DNA from: an uncultured Pelagibacteraceae bacterium | GTDB taxonomy: Bacteria; Pseudomonadota; Alphaproteobacteria; Pelagibacterales; Pelagibacteraceae | DNA: 64,000 nt | Reading direction: 5' to 3' | Assembly (NCBI GenBank): GCA_902560075.1 | Contig: CACEKE010000007.1 | Location: forward strand, 1 to 64,000 | The notes under the pieces: generated by a model | What the model was told of the DNA's origin: nothing | What the model saw: the letters and a program-made list of their open reading frames with translations, nothing else | Database searches by the model: none | Made by a program: the position numbers and the translations under genes | Part shown: positions 26,060 to 36,296 of the stretch, one piece after another | Layout: every line of letters begins with the position of its first letter | Numbering within the stretch: position 1 is the first letter of the stretch

Positions 26060-27213
26060 TATTTATCATTAACTATATCTATCAACATATTTATCATGTC
26101 TTTTTTATAACTTTCTTTAGTAGCTGATTTAGTTTCAAGGACTGAAAAAAAAGCAGCTACATTTCCTGTTTTAAGATTAATTGCTAAATACTGACCACCA
26201 TAACCAGAATGACCAATGACATTTCCTGAAGTCATAGTTGAATTAGAATAGTATAAATATTTATTTTTTGATAGCTCCATATATTTTGGACAAATATTTT
26301 TAATTGTTTGATTTAAAAACTTTGCAGACCCAATTTGTCTTTTTCCAACCCCCTTACCTTTTCTTGCAAATAAAAGTCCCATTCTTAAAAAATCTCTTGT
26401 AATTAAGCATCCTCCACCTGATAACCATGGCATTCCATATCTATCTGAGGCAATATAAAGACCATCTTCAAATCCCGCTGCCTCTACTGTTGATAAGACC
26501 CAATCTCTTAAAGGTATTCCGCTAATTTTTTCAATTATTAATCCAATAACATCTGTATTTGCAGATTTATAAAGTGCGTAATCAGAATTATTTTTTAAGC
26601 CTCTATTTTTAATATTTTTTATAGTATTTAAATATTGTTCTTGGCTGAGTTTAATCTGTCCTGATTTCGGTAGTCTCCAACCACCAACAGGCTCATGCAT
26701 AAATGAAGATGAATAAGCTTTGGTGTAGTCTTCTGTATATGCGTTTACAACATTCATGTTTAAAATATCTTGAACTTTTGCGTTTGCATATCCACTACCT
26801 ATTTTAGGAAGATAGTATGAAACATTTTTGTTTAAATTAATTTTCTTATTCTTTAAAAGCTCACCTACAAATAAATTTGCAAACATTTTAGTAATCGACA
26901 TTATTGTTTGAGGTTGGCTATAAGAAAAATCTTTTGCGTATTTTTCAAACAAGATACTTTGACCATTTCCGACAATCAAAGAACAGAAAGATTTACTCTT
27001 TGTTAATCTTTTAACAAGGGGTTTTACTCCGATTTTTTTTTTGTAATTTTTTTTAAGTTTTAAAACCAAGTCTGACCTCAAAAAAAGCCCATATCTATTT
27101 ATTTTGTGAAGGTTTCTATAACCAAATCTTCTTGTTTTAGGAAGATTCCATAAAGCTTTATTATCTTTGATTGTAGCTAGCTCAGGATTTTTATATGATA
27201 TTATTTTAGCCAA
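26056..27213 (-). CDS. beta-lactamase-fold serine hydrolase (class C-like)
   Basis: The 385-residue protein has the SxxK catalytic pair in TIMSITKMFAN (about 109), a YxN-equivalent segment YKSANTDVIGLIIEKISG (about 210) and the third motif GHSGYGGQ (HxG). No signal peptide is evident, unlike periplasmic beta-lactamases and penicillin-binding proteins, so it may be a cytosolic esterase or amidohydrolase. The start overlaps the msrA stop by 8 bases. I do not assign antibiotic resistance. Confidence 0.75.
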   Translation of the reverse strand: MAKIISYKNPELATIKDNKALWNLPKTRRFGYRNLHKINRYGLFLRSDLVLKLKKNYKKKIGVKPLVKRLTKSKSFCSLIVGNGQSILFEKYAKDFSYSQPQTIMSITKMFANLFVGELLKNKKINLNKNVSYYLPKIGSGYANAKVQDILNMNVVNAYTEDYTKAYSSSFMHEPVGGWRLPKSGQIKLSQEQYLNTIKNIKNRGLKNNSDYALYKSANTDVIGLIIEKISGIPLRDWVLSTVEAAGFEDGLYIASDRYGMPWLSGGGCLITRDFLRMGLLFARKGKGVGKRQIGSAKFLNQTIKNICPKYMELSKNKYLYYSNSTMTSGNVIGHSGYGGQYLAINLKTGNVAAFFSVLETKSATKESYKKDMINMLIDIVNDKY

Positions 27214-27661
27214 ACTTTAAAGACTTATTTTTTTCATACTTTTGATGGTAGCCTTCAGCCTTACAATAATTTTTTTCTTTTGAAACTTTTGTTGAAACTT
27301 TTCCATCTAGTTTTTTATTCATTTCGTCTAATACTTTTTCAGCAATCTTTTTTTCCTCATCATTTGCATAAAAAATTTCTGATCTATATTGAATCCCAAC
27401 ATATGTGCCCTGGCGATTAACTTGTGTGGAGTCGTGAAGTTCAAAAAATAATCTAACCATATCCTCATACGATTTTATTTTTTCATCATATTGAACTTTT
27501 ACTACTTCTATATGACCAGTATCACCACCACATACAGCTTTATAGGTTACATTTGGTTCATCCCCGCCACAATATCCACATTCAGTAGACACTATTCCAT
27601 CAATACCTTCGTATTTTTTTTCGTCCCAAAAACAACCTATTCCACCAATGAATGTTTTCAT
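27206..27661 (-). CDS. msrA: peptide-methionine (S)-S-oxide reductase
   Basis: The active-site Cys is in GGIGCFWDEKKYE (residue 10), followed by GYCGGDEPNVTYKAVCGGDTGHIEVVKVQYD and TQVNRQGTYVGIQYRSEIFY. These are all core MsrA elements. At 151 residues it is a compact form. GYCGG, with Cys where GYAGG is common, and a second Cys in YKAVCGGDTGH could act as recycling cysteines. It repairs oxidised methionine using thioredoxin. The gene sits between the homocysteine methyltransferase and beta-lactamase-fold genes on the minus strand. Confidence 0.85.
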   Translation of the reverse strand: MKTFIGGIGCFWDEKKYEGIDGIVSTECGYCGGDEPNVTYKAVCGGDTGHIEVVKVQYDEKIKSYEDMVRLFFELHDSTQVNRQGTYVGIQYRSEIFYANDEEKKIAEKVLDEMNKKLDGKVSTKVSKEKNYCKAEGYHQKYEKNKSLKFG

Positions 27662-27675
27662 AAGTTTATAATATA

Positions 27676-28587
27676 TTAATTTTTTAGAATTGATATTGCT
27701 TTTATTTCTTCAACTCCAATACCACAGCATCCGCCAATTATCTGAGCCCCGTTATTTTTCCAACTTTTGGCTTTATCTAAATAATCTTTTGGTTGAATGT
27801 TATCTATAAATTTCCACTCAGGTTTTTCAAAATAACCTCGGTTTGGATATGCACCAATTATCTGATTATAATTATCTTTTAATATTTTTATAGCCTCATC
27901 TGTAACACTCATATTTGAATGTGCTACTAAGATTGGTCCTGTGTGAATTTTTTTAAATTTATACAATGACTCTTTAAAATTTTCATAAATTTGTGGTTTA
28001 TCGTTTTTTACGTCATCATCATATCCAAGATAAATTTCCTTATTTTTGTCGAATACGCACGATATAGAGAGCCAAATAGGTAAATTTATATTCTTAGAAC
28101 ATTTCAAAAGAGCTTCGACGATTTCTGATTGAGATGACATTGCCTCTAATATTATTAAATCAACGCCTGAATTAGATAAAATTTTTAAATGCTCATTAAA
28201 ACTGGGTAACATGTTTTCTATTCCATCTTTTAAAAAATAACCGTAAGTAGATACTGATCCTGCAACAGCAATATTCTTCCCTCTAGCTGCATCTTTTGCA
28301 ATTTTAACACTTTTTAAATTACATTCCTCAATTAGGTTTTTATAACCATATTTTTTCATAGATATAGGTGTAGAGGCATATGTATTTGTAGTAATCACAT
28401 CAGCACCTGCATTGATATAATTTTTGTGAACTTTTAATAATTCATTTGGGCTATCTATAGAACACCTCCCACACCATAAACCTTTATCCATTTTTGCACC
28501 GAGTTTTTGAAGTTCTCCCCCAATACCTCCATCTAAAATTATCGTCTTACCTTGACTTAATTTTTCTTCTATAAATGAATATGTCAT
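27676..28587 (-). CDS. homocysteine S-methyltransferase family protein
   Basis: It has the pfam S-methyl_trans landmarks LDGGIGGELQKLGA near the N-terminus, ADVITTNTYAST (about 58-69) and the C-terminal zinc motif GGCCGIG, with an earlier zinc-type Cys region. At 303 residues it is the short, cobalamin-independent type (MmuM/BHMT class). It transfers a methyl group from a donor such as S-methylmethionine or glycine betaine to homocysteine. In this betaine-rich region a betaine donor is attractive, but the donor cannot be told from sequence. It lies 5 bases after the VOC gene. Confidence 0.78.
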   Translation of the reverse strand: MTYSFIEEKLSQGKTIILDGGIGGELQKLGAKMDKGLWCGRCSIDSPNELLKVHKNYINAGADVITTNTYASTPISMKKYGYKNLIEECNLKSVKIAKDAARGKNIAVAGSVSTYGYFLKDGIENMLPSFNEHLKILSNSGVDLIILEAMSSQSEIVEALLKCSKNINLPIWLSISCVFDKNKEIYLGYDDDVKNDKPQIYENFKESLYKFKKIHTGPILVAHSNMSVTDEAIKILKDNYNQIIGAYPNRGYFEKPEWKFIDNIQPKDYLDKAKSWKNNGAQIIGGCCGIGVEEIKAISILKN

Positions 28588-28592
28588 TTAAA

Positions 28593-28976
28593 CTATTTGT
28601 TATTTGTAAATGCACAGATTTTGTTTCCGTCTAAATCGCGAATATATGAATAGTAAACACCAGAACCCTCGGGTCTTTCACCACCACTTCCTTCACTAGT
28701 ACCACCTACTTTTAAAGCAATCTCGTGAAATTTATCTACTATTTCTCTTGATGAAACTAAAAAAGAAACTTGTGTTCCATTTCCAAATGTTGCGGTTTTT
28801 TTATTTGCAGGTTTAGTTACATAAAATTCAATACTACCATCACCATTATTTTGTGTGTAGCCTGCACAAACATCATCAGTATCTTTTCTAGTTAAATTTA
28901 TAATTTTTAGAACTTCATCATAAAAAATAATTGCCTTATCAAGATTGTTAGTTCCAACCATAACATAACCAATCAT
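28593..28976 (-). CDS. VOC (glyoxalase/bleomycin resistance) family protein
   Basis: The 127-residue single VOC unit starts MIGYVMVGTNNLDKAIIFYDEVL. It ends with GVYYSYIRDLDGNKICAF, where the DLDGNKI segment carries the usual metal-binding region. This single-domain form often dimerises. The function (lyase, dioxygenase or binding) is not determined. It is co-directional with and separated by 1 base from the aldehyde dehydrogenase gene. Confidence 0.8.
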   Translation of the reverse strand: MIGYVMVGTNNLDKAIIFYDEVLKIINLTRKDTDDVCAGYTQNNGDGSIEFYVTKPANKKTATFGNGTQVSFLVSSREIVDKFHEIALKVGGTSEGSGGERPEGSGVYYSYIRDLDGNKICAFTNNK

Positions 28977-28977
28977 T

Positions 28978-30411
28978 TCAATTTTTCCACTCGGTGATTG
29001 TTTTAACTTCTAAATATTCATGAAGGCCCCATGTTCCTCCCTCACGTCCGTTTCCAGATTGTCTATATCCCCCGAAAGGTGTCCCTGAGTCTGCGGGTTT
29101 ATGATTTACATAAACAATTCCTGATCTTAATTTCTTTGAGACTCTTTTAGCTTTTTCCTTGTCTTCTGTTTGTAGATAATTTCCAAGCCCATATTCAGTA
29201 TCATTTGTTATTTTGATAGCTTCCTCTTCATTTTCGAAAGGTATTATAGACAAAACTGGACCAAATATTTCCTCTTTTGCTATTCTCATGTCATTATTTA
29301 CGTCAGTAAATACAGTTGGTTTTATAAAGTAGCCTTTTTTAAAGTTTTCAGGTTTGTCTGGTCCTCCTGCAACTAAAGTTGCACCCTCATCTATTCCACT
29401 TTTAATAAGACTTTGAATTTTATCAAACTGGGTTTTAGATATTACAGGACCAATATGTTCACCAGTTTTTGATGCTAAATCTACTTTAATTTTATTTGCT
29501 TCATCTGCAGCTTCCTCGACTGCTCTCTTGTAAATGGATTTTTCAACTAACATTCTTGTTGGTGCGTCACAAGATTGTCCCGAATTACTCATGACATTTC
29601 TAATTCCATCTCTAACCGCATCTGGATAGGAGTCTGCGAAAACAATATTTCCACCTTTGCCACCCAACTCTAAACAAACTCTTTTAATAGTATCAGCTGC
29701 ATTTTTAGTTATTAATTTTCCTGCTCTGGTAGAACCTGTAAAGGAAACCATATCAACATCAGGATGCCCTGATAAGTCTGTTCCAACTCCTGGACCATCT
29801 CCATTTACTAAATTAAAAACACCAGCAGGAAAACCTGCCTCATGTATCATTTCTGCAAATAACATTCCTGAAAGTGGAGCAATTTCTGAAGGCTTTAATA
29901 TCATAGTGCATCCTGTTGCAAATGCGGGTATCACCTTTAGTGCAATTTGATTAATAGGCCAGTTCCAAGGAGTTATTAAACCACATACTCCAATCGGTTC
30001 ATAAACAATGTGATTAACGGAACCATTATCAAATCCAGGTTCAAAGTTAAAATCTTTTAATCTTTTAATAAAATCCTCTATGTGACCTGCACCAGATGAA
30101 GTTTGATTTGCAGAGCACCAATCTTTAGGACAACCTAATTCAGTTGTAATTGCATCCGTCATATCATCCCATCTTGCTTTGTATATCTTTAGAAGTTTTT
30201 CTAATAATAGTAACCTTTCTTCTTTAGAAGTTTCTTTCCATGTTTCAAAGGCATTTCTTGCAGCCTTAATAGCAGAATTTGTATCATCTGAACTTCCTAA
30301 GTTTATAACAGCACACACCTCCTCAGTAGAGGGATTGATAACTTCAAAATTATTCGGATTTTTTGGATCTACCCATTCACCATTTATATAAAACTTTTTT
30401 TTATCTAACAT
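28978..30411 (-). CDS. NAD(P)-dependent aldehyde dehydrogenase
   Basis: Standard 477-residue ALDH: PWNWPINQIALKVIPAFATGC (about 140-160), FTGSTRAGK, the catalytic Glu in ELGGKGGN (about 250) and catalytic Cys in NSGQSCDAPTR (about 284). The C-terminal segment PFGGYRQSGNGREGG is conserved. It oxidises an aldehyde to its acid. Betaine aldehyde or 4-trimethylaminobutyraldehyde would connect with the gamma-butyrobetaine genes at 9-21 kb, but the binding pocket cannot be judged by eye. It begins the minus-strand run ALDH-VOC-methyltransferase-MsrA-hydrolase. Confidence 0.82.
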   Translation of the reverse strand: MLDKKKFYINGEWVDPKNPNNFEVINPSTEEVCAVINLGSSDDTNSAIKAARNAFETWKETSKEERLLLLEKLLKIYKARWDDMTDAITTELGCPKDWCSANQTSSGAGHIEDFIKRLKDFNFEPGFDNGSVNHIVYEPIGVCGLITPWNWPINQIALKVIPAFATGCTMILKPSEIAPLSGMLFAEMIHEAGFPAGVFNLVNGDGPGVGTDLSGHPDVDMVSFTGSTRAGKLITKNAADTIKRVCLELGGKGGNIVFADSYPDAVRDGIRNVMSNSGQSCDAPTRMLVEKSIYKRAVEEAADEANKIKVDLASKTGEHIGPVISKTQFDKIQSLIKSGIDEGATLVAGGPDKPENFKKGYFIKPTVFTDVNNDMRIAKEEIFGPVLSIIPFENEEEAIKITNDTEYGLGNYLQTEDKEKAKRVSKKLRSGIVYVNHKPADSGTPFGGYRQSGNGREGGTWGLHEYLEVKTITEWKN

Positions 30412-30431
30412 AAATTATTGTAGCATAATTG

Positions 30432-31373
30432 TTAAATTTCATAACCTTTTTTTTGAATTTCAAAATCTTTTAACTCTTTTGGAAAACCTGGTGCTCGAAA
30501 TTTTAATTTATACTTATCCTCTAATCTTTTAACGACCATTGACGACCAAGCTCTGGATCCATATTGTTTTTGAGCTTTATTAAAAATGTTTAGAACAAAT
30601 GGTGATATTTCTAATGGTGTTTTTAGTTTTTTAGATAAATCATTAAATAATTTCATATCTTTTTTAACCAAATCCATTGTAAAATTAATATTATAAGACC
30701 CATTTAATATTACCTGACTTTCTGTTTCATGAACAAAGGAATTTCCGGATGAGGCGGCTATTCCTTTATAAACTTTATTTAAGTTTAATTTAGATTTTTT
30801 CGCTACAGTCCATGCTTCACCAAGTGCAGCTAGATGAACAGATGCTAGATAATTTGTTATAACTTTTAAAATTGATGCTGTACCTAATTCTCCAGTATAT
30901 AAAATTTTTCTGCCCATGCATTTTAAAACAGGCAAAACTTTTTTAAAAATTTTTTTGTCACCACCCGCAAAAATTGAAATATTTCCAGTTGCTGCTCTAT
31001 GGCAACCACCACTGACTGGTACATCAAGTGCATGAGAACCTTTTTTCTTGACCATAATTCCTATTCTTTTTACCTCTGATTGATCAGTTGTACTCATTTC
31101 AAGCCAAATTTTATTTTTTGACAAACCTTCAAGAACTCCATTTTTAGCAGTCATAACTTTAGAACATGCTTTAGGTGATGGAAGACAGGTAATAACTATG
31201 TCACTATTTTCTGCTAGTTCTTTTGGAGAGCTGGCAATAACTGCTCCTTTCTTCTTAAATTTTTTTGACAATTTGGCATCTAAATCTCTTACAATTACTT
31301 TATATCTACTCTTAATTAAGTTATTTGCTAGTTTTCCACCAACATTACCTAAGCCAATAAATCCTATTTTCAT
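30432..31373 (-). CDS. 3-hydroxyisobutyrate dehydrogenase-like NAD(P) oxidoreductase
   Basis: The beta-hydroxyacid dehydrogenase family is shown by IGFIGLGNVGGKLANNL (cofactor motif), DVPVSGGCHRAATGNISIFAGG (substrate-binding strand, about 120-141) and LKVITNYL with the catalytic Lys (about residue 170). Its length of 313 is slightly above the 290-300 norm. It would act on a small hydroxy acid or reduce a semialdehyde. It is upstream of the aldehyde dehydrogenase on the same strand (20-bp gap), so they may work in sequence. Confidence 0.8.
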   Translation of the reverse strand: MKIGFIGLGNVGGKLANNLIKSRYKVIVRDLDAKLSKKFKKKGAVIASSPKELAENSDIVITCLPSPKACSKVMTAKNGVLEGLSKNKIWLEMSTTDQSEVKRIGIMVKKKGSHALDVPVSGGCHRAATGNISIFAGGDKKIFKKVLPVLKCMGRKILYTGELGTASILKVITNYLASVHLAALGEAWTVAKKSKLNLNKVYKGIAASSGNSFVHETESQVILNGSYNINFTMDLVKKDMKLFNDLSKKLKTPLEISPFVLNIFNKAQKQYGSRAWSSMVVKRLEDKYKLKFRAPGFPKELKDFEIQKKGYEI

Positions 31374-31426
31374 TTTTGTCTCATTCGTTAAAAATTATAA
31401 TTTAATAATATATTTAAAAAAATAAA

Positions 31427-31891
31427 ATGCATTTAAAAAGATTAACTTTAATTCTTATTATAATGTTTTATAGCTTGCCAGCTTTTGGCGAGATAATAAA
31501 ACCAAATAATGGGATAGAACCAATTCAAGTTGTAAAAATTCAATTAAGAGGGTTGATGAACAACGATGAACCTAATAAAGACAGTGGAATAGAACAAACA
31601 TGGGAATTTGCCCACCCAAACAATCAAAGATACACTGGGCCATTAGATAAATTCAAGTCGATGCTTAAGGGTGCATCATACTCAATGCTTTTAAATCACA
31701 AAGAGCATAAAGTAGATCAAATTTATTTAACAAAAGAAGTCGCAATGTATGAGGTAACTATAATGGATGAAGAAAAAAAATATTATAAATTTCAGTGGAA
31801 AGTTGAAAAATATAAATCGTCTGGACCTTTAAAAGATTGCTGGTTAACCACTTCAGTTTCTCAACCTTTAAACATGGGTTCATCAATATAA
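31427..31891 (+). CDS. DUF4864-like exported protein
   Basis: The 154-residue protein has a signal peptide (LTLILIIMFYSLPAFG). The mature part begins with EPIQVVKIQLRGLMNNDEPNKDSGIEQTWEFAHPNNQ and contains GPLDKFKSML and a C-terminal DCWLTTSV. This layout is that of DUF4864, a periplasmic SnoaL/NTF2-like fold of unknown role. It is divergent from the dehydrogenase at 30432 and overlaps the following small membrane-protein gene in TAATG. Confidence 0.7.
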   Translation: MHLKRLTLILIIMFYSLPAFGEIIKPNNGIEPIQVVKIQLRGLMNNDEPNKDSGIEQTWEFAHPNNQRYTGPLDKFKSMLKGASYSMLLNHKEHKVDQIYLTKEVAMYEVTIMDEEKKYYKFQWKVEKYKSSGPLKDCWLTTSVSQPLNMGSSI

Positions 31892-32097
31892 TGGATAAGT
31901 GGCCTTTTTATAAAAAACTTCCTGTCTTGATGGCTATTCTATGTATACCACCAATTGGAGCAACCCAAATTGGATGGTATTTCTTTGGAAAGGTTATTGG
32001 ACTTAACTGCGGCATGGTAGCTGGAGCTATCAGTGTAAGCGTTGCAGCTTATTTGTTATACATTAGAGGTTGGAGAGATTCTGACGACGAACAATAG
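31891..32097 (+). CDS. small membrane protein, two predicted spans
   Basis: I start at the ATG at 31891 rather than the track's TTG at 31837. This ATG shares a base with the upstream stop (TAATG) and removes a 54-bp overlap. The 68-residue product has two hydrophobic segments (VLMAILCIPPIGATQIGWYFFG and GMVAGAISVSVAAYLLYI) and an acidic tail (DSDDEQ). I do not recognise the family. Coupling with the DUF4864 gene suggests they are used together. Confidence 0.6.
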   Translation: MDKWPFYKKLPVLMAILCIPPIGATQIGWYFFGKVIGLNCGMVAGAISVSVAAYLLYIRGWRDSDDEQ

Positions 32098-32140
32098 ATT
32101 TTTGTTTCGTAAAATATTAAAATTTAGTAGAAATCATTAA

Positions 32141-34573
32141 ATGAAAAATAAAGCAAAAGTTGTGGTAGTTGGTGGAGGTGTTGTAGGTGTAAGTGCACTG
32201 TATCACCTAGCAAAAAAAGGCTGGTCAGATGTTGTTTTGGTAGAAAGAAAAGAATTAACTTCGGGATCTACTTGGCATGCTGCTGGTTTACTCCCTTTGT
32301 TTAATATGAGTTACTCTGTTGGACAATTACATAAATATGCAGTGAATTTATACAAAACACTAGAAGAAGAGACAGGAAAAAATGTTGGTTTTAGTGTTGT
32401 TTCAAATATTAGATTAGCAAGCAATAAAGATAGAATGGACGAGTATTATCAATATGCAGGAGTTGCCCAAACTATTGGAGTAAAAGTAAATTTTTTAAAA
32501 CCTGAACAGGTAAAAGAAATTTGGCCTTTGTGTCATACAGATGATTTAGTAGGTGCTATTCAGCATCCTGAAGATGGGTATATACAGCCTGCAGATTTAA
32601 CGCAAGCATTAGCAACAGGAGCTAGAAATAGAGGTGCAGAAATTTATAGAAATACTTCGGTAGTTGGAATTAAACAAACTAAGACTGGTTGGGTAGTTGA
32701 AACTGACAAAGGGTCAATTGAGTGTGAACACATAATTTCATGTTCAGGTAATTTTGCAAGACAAACTGGAAAAATGGTTGGATTAGATATTCCAGTTATC
32801 CCTGTCGAACATCAGTATATTGTAACAGAACCACATCCAGAAATTCAAAAAAGAAAAAAAGATGGTTTGCCAGAAATGGGAGTTTTAAGAGATAGCGATA
32901 GTAGATGGTATATGAGAGAGGAAGCAGGTGGATTAATTTTAGGACCATACGAAGACGGTGCTCCAGCATGTTATGTTGATGGTCCATCAAAAGACTCTGA
33001 ATATGAACTTTTCCAAGAGGATTTAGAGAGACTTGCTCCGCATATAGAAGGCGCAATTCATCGTGTTCCAGCTTTTGGTGAAGTTGGAGTAAAAAAAGTT
33101 TACAACGGGGCTATTTGTTATACACCAGATGGTAATCCGATTGTTGGTCCTGCTTGGGGCTTGAAAAATTTTTGGATCAATGAAGGTCACAGTTTTGGAA
33201 TAACTGCAGCAGGTGGCGCAGGTTGGCAGCTTGCTGAATGGATAGTCGATGGAGAACCAACAATCGACATGTTAGGTGTTGAACCAAGAAGATATGGTGA
33301 TTATTGTTCAAAATCTTATCTAAAAGCTAAAAATGAAGAAGCTTACAGTCACGTTTTCATTACTCATTTTCCTGACGAAGAAAGACCAGCAGCTAGACCG
33401 TTAAGAACGGCCCCATGTTACGATCGTATGAAAAAACTAGGAGCGGTTTTTGGACAAAAATTTGGATGGGAAAGACCAAATTTTTTCGCAACTGATGGAA
33501 TGGAACAAAAAGATGATTGGTCCTTTAGAAGATCAAAATGGTTTAACGCAATTGAAAAGGAATGCAAAAATGTAAGAGAGAATGTTGGTTTGTTGGATAT
33601 GACTGCTTTTGCAAAGTGCAGAATTAAAGGTCCAAAGGCTGAGGAATTCTTAGATAATCTTGTAGCAAATAAACTACCAAAGAAAGTTGGAAGAATTAAT
33701 TTATGTCATGCACTAAATACTAAAGGTGGTGTTCATTCAGAATTTACAATAATGAGAGAGTCAGAAAATAGTTTTTATCTAGTTTCAGCTGGTGCTTTTC
33801 AAAGATTAGATCATGATTGGATATTAAAATGGATGCCAAAAGATGGGTCTGTTCAATTTGAAAATCTAACTAATAGTACAGGTGTGTTGGTAGTTTCAGG
33901 TCCTAAAGCTAGAGAATTAATGACAAGGGTTTCTAAGGATGATTTTTCAAATGAAAATTTTAAATGGTTAAGTGCAAAAAATGTTGACGTAGGTTATGCA
34001 CCAGTTAATGCTATGAGGGTAAACTTTGTTGGTGAGCTAGGATGGGAACTTCATCATCCAATTGAGTATCAAAACCATATATTCGATAAATTAATGGAGG
34101 CGGGACAAGATTTAGGTATTAAGCCCTTTGGTATAAGGGCAATGAATAGTTTAAGAGTTGAAAAGTCATATAAATTGGTTGGTACTGAACTTTCCATTGA
34201 ATACTCACCGTATGAAAGTGGTTTAGATAGGTTTGTTCATCCTAATAAAGGAAGTTTCATAGGACTTGAGGCATTAAATAAATGGAGAGAAAAAGGTTTT
34301 GATAACAAGCTAGTAACTTTAGAGGTGCATAATATAGAAGATGCTGATGTATTAGGAAACAATCCAATATATGAAAACGGAAGTGTTATTGGAAGAGCAA
34401 CAGGTGGTGATTATGGTTTTAGACTTGGAAAATCAATTGCATTAGGAATGGTTAAGCCTGATTTAGCTAACGTTGGACAAAAATTAAAAGTAGAAATTTT
34501 AGGAAAAAAACATGAGGCTACTATTTTAGATGAAAGCCCTTATGACCCTGAAAATAAATTGTTAAGAGCATAA
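32141..34573 (+). CDS. dimethylglycine/sarcosine dehydrogenase-like flavoprotein (DAO-GcvT)
   Basis: The 810-residue protein has an N-terminal FAD-binding DAO domain ([20 protein letters not shown]), [10 protein letters not shown] for covalent-flavin-type contacts, and the [17 protein letters not shown] region (about 345-370). These are followed by a GcvT-like tetrahydrofolate domain (about 430-700: [15 protein letters not shown]) and a GcvT C-terminal barrel. This order is that of dimethylglycine and sarcosine dehydrogenases, which oxidise N-methyl groups and pass one-carbon units to tetrahydrofolate. The stop overlaps the ETF-beta start, giving a direct route for electrons. Alternatives within the family include other N-methyl amines. 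Confidence 0.82.
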   Translation: MKNKAKVVVVGGGVVGVSALYHLAKKGWSDVVLVERKELTSGSTWHAAGLLPLFNMSYSVGQLHKYAVNLYKTLEEETGKNVGFSVVSNIRLASNKDRMDEYYQYAGVAQTIGVKVNFLKPEQVKEIWPLCHTDDLVGAIQHPEDGYIQPADLTQALATGARNRGAEIYRNTSVVGIKQTKTGWVVETDKGSIECEHIISCSGNFARQTGKMVGLDIPVIPVEHQYIVTEPHPEIQKRKKDGLPEMGVLRDSDSRWYMREEAGGLILGPYEDGAPACYVDGPSKDSEYELFQEDLERLAPHIEGAIHRVPAFGEVGVKKVYNGAICYTPDGNPIVGPAWGLKNFWINEGHSFGITAAGGAGWQLAEWIVDGEPTIDMLGVEPRRYGDYCSKSYLKAKNEEAYSHVFITHFPDEERPAARPLRTAPCYDRMKKLGAVFGQKFGWERPNFFATDGMEQKDDWSFRRSKWFNAIEKECKNVRENVGLLDMTAFAKCRIKGPKAEEFLDNLVANKLPKKVGRINLCHALNTKGGVHSEFTIMRESENSFYLVSAGAFQRLDHDWILKWMPKDGSVQFENLTNSTGVLVVSGPKARELMTRVSKDDFSNENFKWLSAKNVDVGYAPVNAMRVNFVGELGWELHHPIEYQNHIFDKLMEAGQDLGIKPFGIRAMNSLRVEKSYKLVGTELSIEYSPYESGLDRFVHPNKGSFIGLEALNKWREKGFDNKLVTLEVHNIEDADVLGNNPIYENGSVIGRATGGDYGFRLGKSIALGMVKPDLANVGQKLKVEILGKKHEATILDESPYDPENKLLRA

Positions 34574-35322
34574 TGAAAATATTAGTAGCAGTAAAAAGAG
34601 TTATTGATTACAACGTCCAAATAAGAGTTAAAGAAGACAATAGTGGTATCGTAACTGATAATGTTAAAATGTCTACAAATCCACCAGACGATAATGCGAT
34701 TGAAGAAGCAGTAAAAATAAAAGAGGCTGGTAAAGCTACAGAAATAGTTGCTATCACAATAGGGGATGATAAAGCACAGGAAACAGTTCGAAAAGCATTA
34801 GCGGTTGGAGCTGATAGAGGAATTCATGTTAAAGCTGATGGGATTATTGAACCATTAGCTGTATCAAAAATTTTAAAAGCAGTTGTAGAGAAAGAAAACC
34901 CTGACTTAGTATTCATGGGAAAACAAGCAATCGATGACGATTGTAACCAAACTGGGCAAATGTTGGCTGCATTATTAAATTGGCCACAAGCAACTTTCGC
35001 ATCAAAAATTGATGTGAAAGATAAAAGTTTAGAAGTAACAAGAGAAGTAGACGAGGGTCTAGAAACAATAGAGGTAAATATTCCAGCTATTGTAACCTGT
35101 GATTTAAGATTAAATGAACCCAGGTACGCTTCATTACCAAACATAATGAAAGCTAAAAAAAAACCATTAGATCAAATGAGTGCTACGGATTTAGGAGTTG
35201 ATACCAAACCAAGAATCGAGCAAATTAAGGTTGAGGAACCACCAAAAAGAAAAGCAGGAATTAAAGTTGCTAATGTTGCAGAATTGGTCAATAAATTAAA
35301 AAATGAGGCAAAAGTAATCTAA
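34573..35322 (+). CDS. etfB: electron transfer flavoprotein beta subunit
   Basis: The 249-residue protein starts with [22 protein letters not shown] and contains [16 protein letters not shown] and [23 protein letters not shown], hallmarks of EtfB. It binds AMP and, with EtfA, shuttles single electrons from flavin dehydrogenases to ETF-QO. It has one-base overlaps with the upstream dehydrogenase and downstream etfA, implying tightly coupled translation. Confidence 0.93.
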   Translation: MKILVAVKRVIDYNVQIRVKEDNSGIVTDNVKMSTNPPDDNAIEEAVKIKEAGKATEIVAITIGDDKAQETVRKALAVGADRGIHVKADGIIEPLAVSKILKAVVEKENPDLVFMGKQAIDDDCNQTGQMLAALLNWPQATFASKIDVKDKSLEVTREVDEGLETIEVNIPAIVTCDLRLNEPRYASLPNIMKAKKKPLDQMSATDLGVDTKPRIEQIKVEEPPKRKAGIKVANVAELVNKLKNEAKVI

Positions 35323-36275
35323 TGTCAGTATTATTAATCGCAGAGCACAATAACAAAGAGTTAAAACCATTTACTCTTAATGTAATAAATGCTGCAACAC
35401 AAATTGATCAAGATACACATGTATTGTTAATTGGTCATAATGCAGACTCTGTTGCTAAATCAATATCAGAGGTATCAGGTGTAAAAAAAGTCATTCATGT
35501 AGACAGCCCAATTTACGAAAATTACGTTGCAGAAAATTATGTGCCAGTAATTTTAAAAAATGCAGAAAATTATTCACATATAGTCAGTGCTGCTAACACC
35601 TTTGGAAAAAATTTAATGCCTAGAGTTGCAGCAAATTTAGACACTTCTCAAGTAAGTGACATAATAAAAGTATTATCAGCTGATACTTTTCTAAGACCAA
35701 TTTATGCAGGTAATGCATTTGCTACGGTTAAAACAAATGACCCAAAAAAATGTATAACAGTAAGACCTACATCTTTTGATCCCGCACCTTCTACCGGAGG
35801 CTCTGCAGAAATTGTTAAAGGTGATCCAGGCGAAGAATATTCATTAACTAAATTTGTAAAAAAAGAGGAAATTAAATCTGATAGACCCGAACTTGGCACA
35901 GCTAGAATAGTGATATCAGGAGGGAGAGGTCTGCAAAGTGGTGAAAATTTTAAACTAATTACTGCTGTTGCTGATAAATTAAACGCAGCAATTGGTGCAT
36001 CTAGAGCAGCGGTTGATGCAGGATATATTACTAACGACCATCAAGTTGGACAGACAGGCAAAGTTGTTGTTCCTGATTTATATATCGCAGTTGGTATTTC
36101 AGGTGCAATTCAACACCTAGCAGGAATGAAAGAGAGTAAAGTAATTGTCGCAATTAATAAAGATGGTGAAGCACCTATTTTTAGCGTTGCAGATTACGGT
36201 TTAGAAGCTGATCTTTTTGAGGCGCTACCTCAATTCTTAGAAGAGTTGAACAAATTAAACACTATACAAAAATAG
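35322..36275 (+). CDS. etfA: electron transfer flavoprotein alpha subunit
   Basis: The 317-residue protein has the C-terminal FAD-binding domain landmarks RIVISGGRGLQSGENF, GASRAAVDAGYI, VGQTGKVVVPDLYIAVGISGAIQHLAGM and VAINKDGEAPIFSVADYG. The N-terminus (SVLLIAEHNNKELKPFT) is the usual alpha-subunit start. It forms the FAD-containing half of ETF. It follows etfB with one base of overlap and precedes ETF-QO by 21 bases. Confidence 0.93.
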   Translation: MSVLLIAEHNNKELKPFTLNVINAATQIDQDTHVLLIGHNADSVAKSISEVSGVKKVIHVDSPIYENYVAENYVPVILKNAENYSHIVSAANTFGKNLMPRVAANLDTSQVSDIIKVLSADTFLRPIYAGNAFATVKTNDPKKCITVRPTSFDPAPSTGGSAEIVKGDPGEEYSLTKFVKKEEIKSDRPELGTARIVISGGRGLQSGENFKLITAVADKLNAAIGASRAAVDAGYITNDHQVGQTGKVVVPDLYIAVGISGAIQHLAGMKESKVIVAINKDGEAPIFSVADYGLEADLFEALPQFLEELNKLNTIQK

Positions 36276-36296
36276 TAAATACTGTAAAAAAATCAT

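Noticed and set aside
26056-27213. Antibiotic-resistance beta-lactamase
   Set aside because: The fold motifs are present but there is no signal peptide, and the SxxK/HxG family includes many esterases and peptidases.
27676-28640. SAM riboswitch before the homocysteine methyltransferase
   Set aside because: The gap upstream is only 5 bases and coding; no aptamer can fit.
31837-31890. N-terminal extension of the 86-aa ORF (TTG start)
   Set aside because: It would overlap the DUF4864 gene by 54 bp, while an ATG at 31891 forms a TAATG overlap and gives a better membrane-protein start.
32796-33056. Minus-strand ORF inside the dimethylglycine-dehydrogenase-like gene
   Set aside because: No ribosome binding site or recognisable domain; fully inside a conserved gene.
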